The notes beneath the pieces are model-generated. The model was given only the letters and a program-made list of their open reading frames with translations, was not told where the DNA came from and did not search any database. This document shows positions 33,232 through 41,914 of a DNA stretch of 64,000 nt, one piece after another. The stretch lies in contig NZ_JAKZGP010000005.1 of the NCBI RefSeq assembly GCF_022549775.1, positions 62,001 to 126,000 on the forward strand, read 5' to 3'. A program made the translations under genes and the position numbers. The DNA is from Belliella filtrata (GTDB lineage: Bacteria > Bacteroidota > Bacteroidia > Cytophagales > Cyclobacteriaceae). Every line of letters starts with the position of its first letter. The stretch's first letter is position 1.

Positions 33232-34599
33232 ATGTTACGGAAGTATCTATTTTACGCAATGTTCTTGATCAGCCCAATACAGCTGGAAGCTCAACAGGAC
33301 ATGCAGGGGCCAAGTCAGGGCAAATTGACATTTTCAGAAAGTCTGAAAATAGGTTTAGAAAATAGCCGATCATTGAAAAAGGCCTATTTGGATGAAGAAA
33401 GTGCAAGATTTCAAAGAAATGAAATCAGAGGTGCAGGTCTTCCGCAGCTAAATGGCTATGGGCAGTATAGAAACTTTATCAATGTTTTTCCGCAGGCGCT
33501 TCCAGGTGAATTCTTCGGAGGAACCCCTGGAAGTATTGATGTGGTGGCATTTGGTGTACCACAATCAATACAAGCTGGAGCCCAATTGAACCAACTGATT
33601 TTCAGTAATTCCTATTTGGTGGGATTAAAAGCTGCAAGAACAGGAGAGGAGTTTTATAAGCTACTTTCTCAGCAAACAGAGGAAGATGTGATCTATGATA
33701 TTTCGCTAAACTATTTCAGTACAGTTCAGATGGAGCTCCAAAGGGAGAACCTTTTAGCAAATATTGACCAATTGGAAGGTTTAGAAAAAATACTACATGC
33801 TCAATACAAAAACGAGTTGGGTAGAAAAGTCGATTTGAATCGTGTGAAGGTCAATTTGACAAGCTTAGAAAGTGAGCTTGAGAATCTTGATATCAATATT
33901 GAAAGAAGTAAAGGATACCTCAATTTACTAATGGGAATTCCAGTAGATACACCCATTTCCTTGAATTTGGAGATTGGGGAAAAGGACAATGATCTTCCAG
34001 GCTTTCAACTTGAAGATCTTGATTTGGGAAGAAGAAAAGACCTTCAGATTTTGTCAGTTCAGCAGCAGTTATACAATTATGAATTAAAAAATATAAGAGC
34101 TACAAATCAGCCACAGCTCGTTGGGTTTGCAGATTTTAATACAAACTCTTTCGGAAATAGCTTCGATTGGTTCAGCCAAAGCAAAAGTTGGTATCAGGGT
34201 TTTTTGGTTGGCTTAAAACTAGATATCCCCATTTTTGATGGCTTTGTCAATAGATCTAAAGCTGCTCAATCCAAAGTCAAGGCCAGACAGCTGGAGTATG
34301 ATATTGCCATGGCTGAAGAATCTGCCAACTTGGATTATCACAGCGCAACAAGTAAATATTTCAATTCTATACATACGCTGAATGCTTTGCATGAAAATTT
34401 AAAACTGGCAAAAGAAGTAATGGAAGAGACAGAGCTTTTATACAAAGAAGGAATTAGCCCACTTACTGATGTCCTTGAAGCAGAATCTACTTTAAGAGCT
34501 GCACAAAGCAACTACAATAATCAAATCATCCAAGTGAGAATTGCCCAACTGGAAATTCTAAAATCGACCGGTAATATCAAAAACCTTATCAATCTATAA
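33232..34599 (+). CDS. TolC-family outer-membrane efflux protein
   Basis: A 455-residue protein with signal peptide (FYAMFLISPIQLEAQ). It carries the internal duplication of long helical hairpins typical of TolC: LKIGLENSRSLKKAYLDEESARFQRNEIRGAGLPQLNGYGQYR in the first half, and LELLYKEGISPLTDVLEAESTLRAAQSNYNNQ-like helices in the second. It forms the trimeric exit duct of a tripartite pump. The adaptor gene begins 2 bases after its stop. Confidence 0.93.
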   Translation: MLRKYLFYAMFLISPIQLEAQQDMQGPSQGKLTFSESLKIGLENSRSLKKAYLDEESARFQRNEIRGAGLPQLNGYGQYRNFINVFPQALPGEFFGGTPGSIDVVAFGVPQSIQAGAQLNQLIFSNSYLVGLKAARTGEEFYKLLSQQTEEDVIYDISLNYFSTVQMELQRENLLANIDQLEGLEKILHAQYKNELGRKVDLNRVKVNLTSLESELENLDINIERSKGYLNLLMGIPVDTPISLNLEIGEKDNDLPGFQLEDLDLGRRKDLQILSVQQQLYNYELKNIRATNQPQLVGFADFNTNSFGNSFDWFSQSKSWYQGFLVGLKLDIPIFDGFVNRSKAAQSKVKARQLEYDIAMAEESANLDYHSATSKYFNSIHTLNALHENLKLAKEVMEETELLYKEGISPLTDVLEAESTLRAAQSNYNNQIIQVRIAQLEILKSTGNIKNLINL

Positions 34600-34601
34600 A
34601 A

Positions 34602-35654
34602 ATGAAAAAACTAATCATTGTCGTTTTACTCCTCAGTGGAGTGGCCGCCACAGCATATACTTTGTACAACAATAAAGTCGAGCTAAATGAGACTGCAGAA
34701 ATCGCCATGAAAACAAGTGACTATATCTCTGTGACGACTGAAAAAGTACAACCAAGGTCAATTGTTAGGAATTTCACATCCAATGGAGTCTTTGAGCCCT
34801 TTCAAGAGCTTCAAGTCATGTCAGAAGCTAGTGGCAAAGTTGTACAAATCTTCAAGAAAAAGGGAGATTATGTGAAGAAAGGAGAGGTAATCATTCAGAT
34901 AGATGATAGACTGATCAGGTCAGAATATAATATCACAAAATTGAACAGAGACCAATCCGAGCGAGACCTAAAGCGATATACCAATTTGGCTCAGTCGGAA
35001 GCCATTACCAGAAAGCAATTTGAGGACATAGAGATGTCCTTTCAAATCACCGAAAATCAGCTCATCGCATTAGAGAAACGTCTCGATGATACCAATATCA
35101 AGGCGCCAATAGCAGGATTTATCAATGAAGACTTTTATGAAACAGGTACTCTTCTGAATCCTGGTATGCCTGTGGTCAACTTAATCAACAAGAATCCTTT
35201 GAAGCTTCGCGTTCAAGTTTCAGAAAGCGAAATAGCTAGGATCAAACTTGGAGAAGAAGTTACCTTGTCAGCCAATGCGATTCCCAACGAAGTGTTCAAA
35301 GGAAAAGTCGAGTTCATTTCAGAAAAGGCTGATGCAGCTTTCAAGTATGAAGTGAGGATCTTGGTTAATCAAGGAGACGTTGAGAAAATCAAACCAGGAA
35401 TGTATGGAACTGCCTCATTTGAATTTGCTCAAGAAGAAAATGTACTACAATTAAGCAGGAAATCTATCGTGGGAAGTCTCAAAGAACCTGGAGTATATGT
35501 CATCAACAATGATAAAGCAGCCTATAGAAAAGTTCAAATCAACCCACTTAAAGACGGCTTTGTAGAAGTAGTAGAAGGATTGAATTCAGGTGATGAAGTT
35601 ATCTCTTCAGGATTGATCAATATCAAAGAAGGAACAAAAGTAAAAGTTCAGTAA
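34602..35654 (+). CDS. Efflux RND periplasmic adaptor (membrane fusion protein)
   Basis: A 350-residue adaptor with an N-terminal membrane anchor (KLIIVVLLLSGVAATAYTLY). It has a barrel-sandwich/lipoyl domain (FEPFQELQVMSEASGKVVQI, VKKGEVIIQIDDRL; second half DTNIKAPIAGFINEDFYETG), an intervening alpha-helical hairpin (about 105-145), and beta-barrel and membrane-proximal domains. It bridges the RND permease and TolC. The gaps to its neighbours are 2 bases on each side, so translation is tightly coupled. Confidence 0.94.
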   Translation: MKKLIIVVLLLSGVAATAYTLYNNKVELNETAEIAMKTSDYISVTTEKVQPRSIVRNFTSNGVFEPFQELQVMSEASGKVVQIFKKKGDYVKKGEVIIQIDDRLIRSEYNITKLNRDQSERDLKRYTNLAQSEAITRKQFEDIEMSFQITENQLIALEKRLDDTNIKAPIAGFINEDFYETGTLLNPGMPVVNLINKNPLKLRVQVSESEIARIKLGEEVTLSANAIPNEVFKGKVEFISEKADAAFKYEVRILVNQGDVEKIKPGMYGTASFEFAQEENVLQLSRKSIVGSLKEPGVYVINNDKAAYRKVQINPLKDGFVEVVEGLNSGDEVISSGLINIKEGTKVKVQ

Positions 35655-35656
35655 TC

Positions 35657-38600
35657 ATGCAAATTACCAAACTATCTATACAAAGGCCTACACTAGTTGT
35701 TGTGCTTTTTACCGTACTTACCTTACTTGGCTTGTTCTCTTACAATCAGCTTTCTTATGAGCTATTACCCAAGTTTGAGCAAAATGTACTCACTGTTACA
35801 ACAATATACCCTGGTGCAGCCCCCTCGGAGGTAGAGACATCCGTGACCAAGCATATTGAAGATGCTTTAGCTTCCCTAGAAGGTATCCAAAATATAAACT
35901 CCTTGTCTCAGGAGAGTGTTTCTGTCGTTACGATCATGATGGAAGGTGATATTGATATAGATTTTGCCGTACAAGATGCAAGTCAAAAGATCAATAAAAT
36001 ACTCAATGATTTACCCGAGTCTGCCGAAAGGCCAAGTATAGGCAAATTTGATATTGCAGATCTTCCGATTATGCAAATGGCCGTATACGCTGATCTTGAT
36101 CCAGCTCAGTTTTATGATTTGGTCAAAAACAGGGTACTTCCTTCACTATCCAAGATTCAAGGAATCGCCCAAGTGAACATGTTAGGTGGAACAGAAAGAG
36201 AGATCAATGTCAGTTTGGATAGAAACAAGCTTGAAGCATTTGGTATTTCTCCACTTCAAGTAGTACAAGTACTCAAAACCTCTAACCTTGATTTTCCAAC
36301 TGGTAAAATTAAAAATGAAGATACTCAGATACTGATTCGACTTGCTGGGAAATTCTCTTCAATTGAAGAGATGAAAAACTTGGCCATAGCTTACAGAACA
36401 GATGAGTCTCCTATTTATCTAAAAGAAATTGCAGAGGTAAGGGATGATTTCAAAGACACAGAAATCCTCGTAAGACTCAATGGAAACGCAGCCATAGGCC
36501 TGACTATCCAAAAGCAATCCGATGCCAATGCCGTAGAAGTATCAGACGTAGTCAACCAAGAACTCAAAAAGCTTGAAGAAACATTCAAGGCAGAAGGGTT
36601 GGTTTTCGAGACCTATCAAGACAGCTCAATTTTTACACTAGAAGCGGCAAACCATGTGATTATGGATTTGGTAATAGCTATCGTGTTAGTAGCCTTTATC
36701 ATGCTATTGTTTTTACACAGTATCAGGAATGCAATCATTGTGATGATCGCAGTACCAGCATCAATCATAGCCACATTCACAGTGATGTATTTGGCTGGGT
36801 TCACTTTGAACTTGATGAGCTTATTGGCTTTGTCTCTTGTAGTAGGTATTCTCGTTGATGATGCGATTGTGGTGATAGAGAATATTTATAGGCATTTGGA
36901 GAAAGGGAAAAGCATAGCTCAAGCTTCCTATGATGGTATTAGAGAGATAGGATTTACTGTGGTTTCTATTACTTTGGTGATTGTGGTAGTATTCGTTCCT
37001 TTGGCAATGACAGGTGGTCTGATTGCTGGAATTTTGACACAATTTGCGATTACAGTTGCTACAGCTACCCTGATATCATTGATTGTTGCGTTTACCTTGA
37101 TCCCATTGTTGACTTCTAGGTTCTCAAAATTGGAGCATTTAAATCCTGATTCTCTTTTTGGTAAGATCATATATGGTTTTGAAAAGGGGCTAGATGCTTT
37201 TGTTGCATGGCTTGTCGAAATATTGAATTGGGGTTTTAGAAATAAACTTGCACTTATCGTGATGACCATTGTTTTGTTTTTCTCATCTTTTTTGTTGGTG
37301 ACCAATGGCTTTATAGGAAGTGAATTCGTCAGTCAAGGGGATAGAGGTGAATTCATCATAAGGGTGGAACTTCCCAAAGATGCCACGCTAGAACAGACCA
37401 ATTTCAAAACTCAAGAGGTAGAGCGATACCTAAGCTCCATTCCAGAAGTTACACAAATATATTCAACGGTAGGGGTGACAAGTGGTTCACTTACAGGCTC
37501 ACAATCAGTTCCGTACACAGCTGAAGTAGCCGTCAAATTGGTAGATGCTAAACATAGGAGTTTTACCGCTCCCGAGCTTTCTAGGCGGGTAGAAAACTAT
37601 CTCGAAGAACATCTAGATGGAGCAGAATATACCGCAGTACCTATTTCTGTCCTAGGAACAGCAGATGAGTCACCTATTCAAGTAGTGGTATCAGGGCCAG
37701 AGCGTACTGATGTCTATGAGACGTCTTATCAGATTCAAGAAATTTTGGAAGAAATCAAAGGGACAAGAAAAGTGACTTCATCTCTAGAAGAAGGCAATCC
37801 TGAACTTCAGGTGCAGGTAGATAGATTGAAAATGAATGAACTTGGATTAACCATGGATGTGGTAGGAGGTGCACTGCAAGTAGCATTCAACGGAAATGAT
37901 GATTCAAAGTACACTGATGGAGAATATGAATATGATATTTTGGTAAGGTTAAATGACTTTGACCGAAAGTCAATTTCTGATTTAGAAGATGTTACCTTAC
38001 TCAATAACAAAGGATCATTGATCAAATTAGGACAGTTTGCTACCATCGTTCAGACAGAGGGTGCGACACGATTGGAAAGGAGAGATAGGGTACCTTCAGT
38101 GAATGTATCATCACAAGTAGCTGGATTTACTACAGGAGATGTAGGTGCAGAAGTAAGTAAGAGAGTTGCAGCTTTAGATCTTCCAAATCAAGTAGAGATC
38201 AACTATGAAGGTCAAATGAAGAATCAATCGGAAGGTTTTGGAAGTTTGGGACTTGCATTGATAGCCTCTATTTTGATGATTTACCTGATTATGGTGGCCT
38301 TGTATGACTCTTATGTGTATCCTTTGGTGGTGATGTTTTCTTTGCCATTGGCATTGATCGGGTCTTTTTTAGCCTTGGCCTTGACCAAAGGAACATTAAG
38401 TATATTCAGTATCATGGGTTTGATCATGCTGATGGGTCTGGTTGCTAAGAATGCAATCCTACTGGTTGACTTTACCAATCAGCTCAAGGAAGCAGGTGTT
38501 GAGGTAAAGAAGGCTTTGGTAAAAGCAGTAGAAATACGATTTAGACCCATTTTGATGACTACGCTTGCGATGGTTTTTGGTATGCTTCCAATAGCCTTAG

Positions 38601-38815
38601 CGAGTGGAGCCGGTTCGGAATGGAAAAATGGGCTCGCATGGGTGATTATAGGTGGGTTGATATCATCTATGTTCTTGACTTTGGTTGTGGTACCAGTAAT
38701 CTACTATTTGTTTGATCGATTGATGGCAAAACTAGGTAAAGGAGGAAAGAAAGAGATTATTCTAGAAGATACTCCAATTGAGGAATTTGAATCAGAAGCT
38801 GCTGAGTATGTTTGA
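35657..38815 (+). CDS. RND-family multidrug efflux permease (HAE1-like)
   Basis: A 1052-residue inner-membrane pump with the duplicated RND layout: a first membrane helix (about 10-30), a large periplasmic loop, a bundle of helices (about 335-560), a second periplasmic loop and the final bundle (about 860-1030). The proton-relay motif VGILVDDAIVVIENIYRHLE in helix 4 carries both aspartates, and GLVAKNAILLVDF in helix 10 supplies the lysine. The IYPGAAPSEVE and SQESVSVVTI stretches are family signatures. The absence of heavy-metal helix-4 changes points to organic substrates (HAE1) rather than cations. Confidence 0.95.
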   Translation: MQITKLSIQRPTLVVVLFTVLTLLGLFSYNQLSYELLPKFEQNVLTVTTIYPGAAPSEVETSVTKHIEDALASLEGIQNINSLSQESVSVVTIMMEGDIDIDFAVQDASQKINKILNDLPESAERPSIGKFDIADLPIMQMAVYADLDPAQFYDLVKNRVLPSLSKIQGIAQVNMLGGTEREINVSLDRNKLEAFGISPLQVVQVLKTSNLDFPTGKIKNEDTQILIRLAGKFSSIEEMKNLAIAYRTDESPIYLKEIAEVRDDFKDTEILVRLNGNAAIGLTIQKQSDANAVEVSDVVNQELKKLEETFKAEGLVFETYQDSSIFTLEAANHVIMDLVIAIVLVAFIMLLFLHSIRNAIIVMIAVPASIIATFTVMYLAGFTLNLMSLLALSLVVGILVDDAIVVIENIYRHLEKGKSIAQASYDGIREIGFTVVSITLVIVVVFVPLAMTGGLIAGILTQFAITVATATLISLIVAFTLIPLLTSRFSKLEHLNPDSLFGKIIYGFEKGLDAFVAWLVEILNWGFRNKLALIVMTIVLFFSSFLLVTNGFIGSEFVSQGDRGEFIIRVELPKDATLEQTNFKTQEVERYLSSIPEVTQIYSTVGVTSGSLTGSQSVPYTAEVAVKLVDAKHRSFTAPELSRRVENYLEEHLDGAEYTAVPISVLGTADESPIQVVVSGPERTDVYETSYQIQEILEEIKGTRKVTSSLEEGNPELQVQVDRLKMNELGLTMDVVGGALQVAFNGNDDSKYTDGEYEYDILVRLNDFDRKSISDLEDVTLLNNKGSLIKLGQFATIVQTEGATRLERRDRVPSVNVSSQVAGFTTGDVGAEVSKRVAALDLPNQVEINYEGQMKNQSEGFGSLGLALIASILMIYLIMVALYDSYVYPLVVMFSLPLALIGSFLALALTKGTLSIFSIMGLIMLMGLVAKNAILLVDFTNQLKEAGVEVKKALVKAVEIRFRPILMTTLAMVFGMLPIALASGAGSEWKNGLAWVIIGGLISSMFLTLVVVPVIYYLFDRLMAKLGKGGKKEIILEDTPIEEFESEAAEYV

Positions 38816-38967
38816 TCAAATGAGATATTAATAAAAGTTAAGTTTATAGTTTATTTATTAAAAATCCTGAAAACTAGTAAGACAAGATTGGGCAACTATA
38901 CGTCTTCTCAATGGAAGTATACATCTTGTCAAACAACTTAAGTTTTGATTATTTAAAAATGTAAATC

Positions 38968-39198
38968 ATGAAAGGATATAAAGAATTAAAAACAATATCT
39001 AGAGTTTTCCATGATTATGGAATTGTCCTTACTGGCAGGAAAAAGTTTGCGAGATTTGACCAAGATTTAAAAATGGATAAGGTGTTTGTAATGGGGTTAA
39101 TATTTGAACTCGAATATCAGCTCCAAAAAGAGATAGCTGATGAGCATGTCAAGGAAATTCATGCTCCAGCACAGTTAATTGAGTTGTTGATGAATTAG
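38968..39198 (+). CDS. Acyl-carrier-protein-like protein lacking the phosphopantetheine serine
   Basis: A 76-residue protein that lines up without gaps to acyl carrier protein over its last 47 residues. FDQDLKMDKVFVMGLIFELE corresponds to FxxDLGxDSLDxVELIMxxE, and the EIADEHVKEIHAPAQLIELL stretch to xIPDExAEKIxTVGxxxxYI. The serine that carries 4'-phosphopantetheine is replaced by lysine (Lys38 in MDKVF), so it cannot be a normal carrier. The N-terminal part is basic (LTGRKKFARF). A strong terminator follows directly. It may have become a protein-interaction or regulatory module; the partner is unknown. Confidence 0.7.
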   Translation: MKGYKELKTISRVFHDYGIVLTGRKKFARFDQDLKMDKVFVMGLIFELEYQLQKEIADEHVKEIHAPAQLIELLMN

Positions 39199-39208
39199 AC
39201 GTTAAAGG

Positions 39209-39238
39209 CTGCCACAGATATTGTGGCAGTTTTTTTTG
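39209..39238 (+). terminator. Rho-independent terminator
   Basis: CTGCCACA (39209-39216) pairs with TGTGGCAG (39222-39229), followed by eight T. It ends transcription of the ACP-like gene 11 bases after its stop. Confidence 0.9.
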
Positions 39239-39334
39239 TAATAGGGAAATGGCTAAATTGATTTATAATTGCCAGATTAAATATTTTGGTTTACTTTGTT
39301 CTTTCCAAACTAACCAACAAATTCCCTATTAACA

Positions 39335-41893
39335 GTGATACATGAAGATTATTCAAGTGAAATAAAATATTGGTTAATTAACCTTTTGGCTTCGAGCGTT
39401 TTTGTCCTTTTAGGATCTGGAAAATTATTTGCTCAAGATCAATCACCTGGAGGTTTGATGTTTCAAAGTAGTGATCAACCTATAAATCAACGTACCTCAT
39501 ATGATGTATTTGGGGACAAAAGCATAGCTTTTGTTGATAAATTTGACTTGAATTTTAGTTTATCATTATATCCTTCAACTGAAATTGGCTATATTTTTAG
39601 GATCAAAAATAAGGACTCGAATAAAGTCTTTAATCTTTTTTATAATGGTGAAGGTAGTGATTTGGTATTTACTTTAAGCGAAGAAGGGACAAGTGTATTA
39701 ACTGTTGCTAGAATGAATAAGGAGGAGTTGCTGGATCTTCATTGGTTTGACATAAAGGTTCAATTTAATCTCCAAGAAAAATTTATAGACATGACAATTC
39801 ATGATCAAACTTTTCATGCTGCAAGTCCTCAACTACCAGAAAAGTATACTCCAGTTATTCTATTTGGCAAAAGTGATCATATTATTGATGTACCTTCCTT
39901 TGCAATTAAAAACCTTATGGTAGGTAATGAAACAAAATACATTTTCCCGTTGAAAGAAGTTGAAGGAAGTGTCGTACACGAGATAGAAAATAAAGTATTG
40001 GGGAGAGTACTGAATCCTGAATGGATGATGAATGACGCTTATCATTGGAAATATCTTAAAAGTTTCAATTCACAATCAGTAGCAGGTTCGAATTATAATC
40101 CAATAACTAAAGATATCCTTTATTTCAATAAAGATTCTATTCAATTCTACAATGTCAGGTCAGGCCAATTGTCTTTGAAGATTTTTGAAGAGCAATGTCC
40201 AGTTCAATTAAAACTAGGAACGAATTATATTGATTACATAGATAATACCCTCAATGCATATGAAGTTTACTATGACGTGCCTTACAGTGGTTCTACTTTT
40301 GCGAAGCTTGATTTGGAAACGCTAACTTGGACAGTTAAAAATGATAGTCAATTACCGACCCAATTACATCATCATGGTACATTTTATAATAATAATACAC
40401 AAGATTATACTATTTTTGGTGGATTTGGAAACATGCACTACAGTAAAAATTTCTATGTCTATAAATACCAAGATAATGATTGGGGAGTTTTAGATGGGTT
40501 TACCGGAGATTTGATTTCTCCTCGCTATTTTTCGTCTATGGGTTATTTGGAAAAAAATAATTCTCTTTATGTATTTGGTGGAATGGGCAATGAATCTGGT
40601 GAACAGACTGTAGGAAGGAGATATTATTATGATTTGTATCAAGTGAACTTAAGCACAAATGAAGTTACAAAACTGTGGGAAATCCCATGGGAAAATGACA
40701 ATATGGTACCTGTACGTGGTATGGTTCTTTTAGATGAAAACTATTTTTATACACTTTGCTATCCTGAGCATTTCTCAGAATCAAAACTGAGGTTATACAA
40801 GTTTTCAATTTCTGATGGAAGTTTCGAAATATTAGGAGATTCAATTCCAATATTTTCTGATAAAATAAATACCCATGCAAATCTGTATTATGATCAAGGG
40901 TTAAATAATTTATATGCCTTGGTACAAGAATTTGATGATGATATTTCTTCTGAGTTGAAAGTCTATTCATTAGCTTTTCCTCCAGTTACTGCTCAACAAT
41001 TAGCGTCATTTCAACAACCAAATTCAAAATCATTATTGTATCAAATTCTAGGCGTTTTAATTTTCGCAATAATTTCAGTAGGTACAATCCTTCTTATTCG
41101 CAAAAAGCGAAGACTTAAGGCTATAGAAGAGAATCAAGTCATATTACCAAGTAATGCTTTGGAATTCAAACCTGTAGAAAGATACTATAGACCGAATGCA
41201 ATCTATTTGTTTGGAGAATTCACCGTCAGGGATCGCAAGAATAGGGATATTACCTATATGTTTAGCACGCAACTTAAACAAATATTATGCTTAGTTATTC
41301 AATATAGTATTTCAGAAAGCGGCATCACTTCTCAGTACCTAAGTAATGTATTTTGGCCAGATAAGCCAGCAAATAAAGTTAAAAACTCTAGGGGTGTATC
41401 AATCAATAATTTAAGAAAGGCACTAAATGAACTTGATGGAATTGAGCTTATTTATGAAAAAGGACATTTCAAAATTGTATACACTGATGAGTTTTATTGC
41501 GATTATTTCAGATGTCATGAAATTGTAGGCTTACCAGGTAACTCGGATGCTCGTAGAGAGATGATTGAGATCATTGGGAAAGGAAAATTTCTACATTTTT
41601 TTGATCATCCAATATTCGACTCCTTTAAAGATACTATTGAAAAGGAACTCGAGCCATATTTGCTTCTTGCTATAGAAAAAAGCTTTACAAATGGTGAATA
41701 TAAAGATTCAATTGCAATAGCAGATGCCATATTCAACATTGACCCCTTGAGTGAAATTGCTATTAATTATCAGGTTCAATCGTTTCACAAATTGAAACAT
41801 CATGATGAAGCTAAGATTAAACTAGAGTCTTTTATGATAAGGTATAAAAAAGTAATGGGTTCAGATTATCCGAACCCATACAAACTTCAATAA
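39335..41893 (+). CDS. Transmembrane sensor with SARP-like DNA-binding domain
   Basis: An 852-residue one-component regulator. The start is GTG at 39335, followed by a signal peptide (WLINLLASSVFVLLGSGKLFAQ). The periplasmic part has a beta-sandwich LamG-like region (about 50-190) and kelch-type repeats (about 235-560; YTIFGGFGNMHYSKNFYVYK, LYVFGGMGNESGE). One membrane helix lies at about 568-588. The cytoplasmic part has an OmpR/SARP-type winged helix (about 622-725; IYLFGEFTVRDRKNRDI, SQYLSNVFWPDKPANKVKNS then RGVSINNLRKAL) and a helical BTAD-like tail. It is convergent with the mannan-type locus, whose genes it likely controls. Confidence 0.82.
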   Translation: MIHEDYSSEIKYWLINLLASSVFVLLGSGKLFAQDQSPGGLMFQSSDQPINQRTSYDVFGDKSIAFVDKFDLNFSLSLYPSTEIGYIFRIKNKDSNKVFNLFYNGEGSDLVFTLSEEGTSVLTVARMNKEELLDLHWFDIKVQFNLQEKFIDMTIHDQTFHAASPQLPEKYTPVILFGKSDHIIDVPSFAIKNLMVGNETKYIFPLKEVEGSVVHEIENKVLGRVLNPEWMMNDAYHWKYLKSFNSQSVAGSNYNPITKDILYFNKDSIQFYNVRSGQLSLKIFEEQCPVQLKLGTNYIDYIDNTLNAYEVYYDVPYSGSTFAKLDLETLTWTVKNDSQLPTQLHHHGTFYNNNTQDYTIFGGFGNMHYSKNFYVYKYQDNDWGVLDGFTGDLISPRYFSSMGYLEKNNSLYVFGGMGNESGEQTVGRRYYYDLYQVNLSTNEVTKLWEIPWENDNMVPVRGMVLLDENYFYTLCYPEHFSESKLRLYKFSISDGSFEILGDSIPIFSDKINTHANLYYDQGLNNLYALVQEFDDDISSELKVYSLAFPPVTAQQLASFQQPNSKSLLYQILGVLIFAIISVGTILLIRKKRRLKAIEENQVILPSNALEFKPVERYYRPNAIYLFGEFTVRDRKNRDITYMFSTQLKQILCLVIQYSISESGITSQYLSNVFWPDKPANKVKNSRGVSINNLRKALNELDGIELIYEKGHFKIVYTDEFYCDYFRCHEIVGLPGNSDARREMIEIIGKGKFLHFFDHPIFDSFKDTIEKELEPYLLLAIEKSFTNGEYKDSIAIADAIFNIDPLSEIAINYQVQSFHKLKHHDEAKIKLESFMIRYKKVMGSDYPNPYKLQ

Positions 41894-41914
41894 GCTATTC
41901 ACTTTTTTTTAGTA

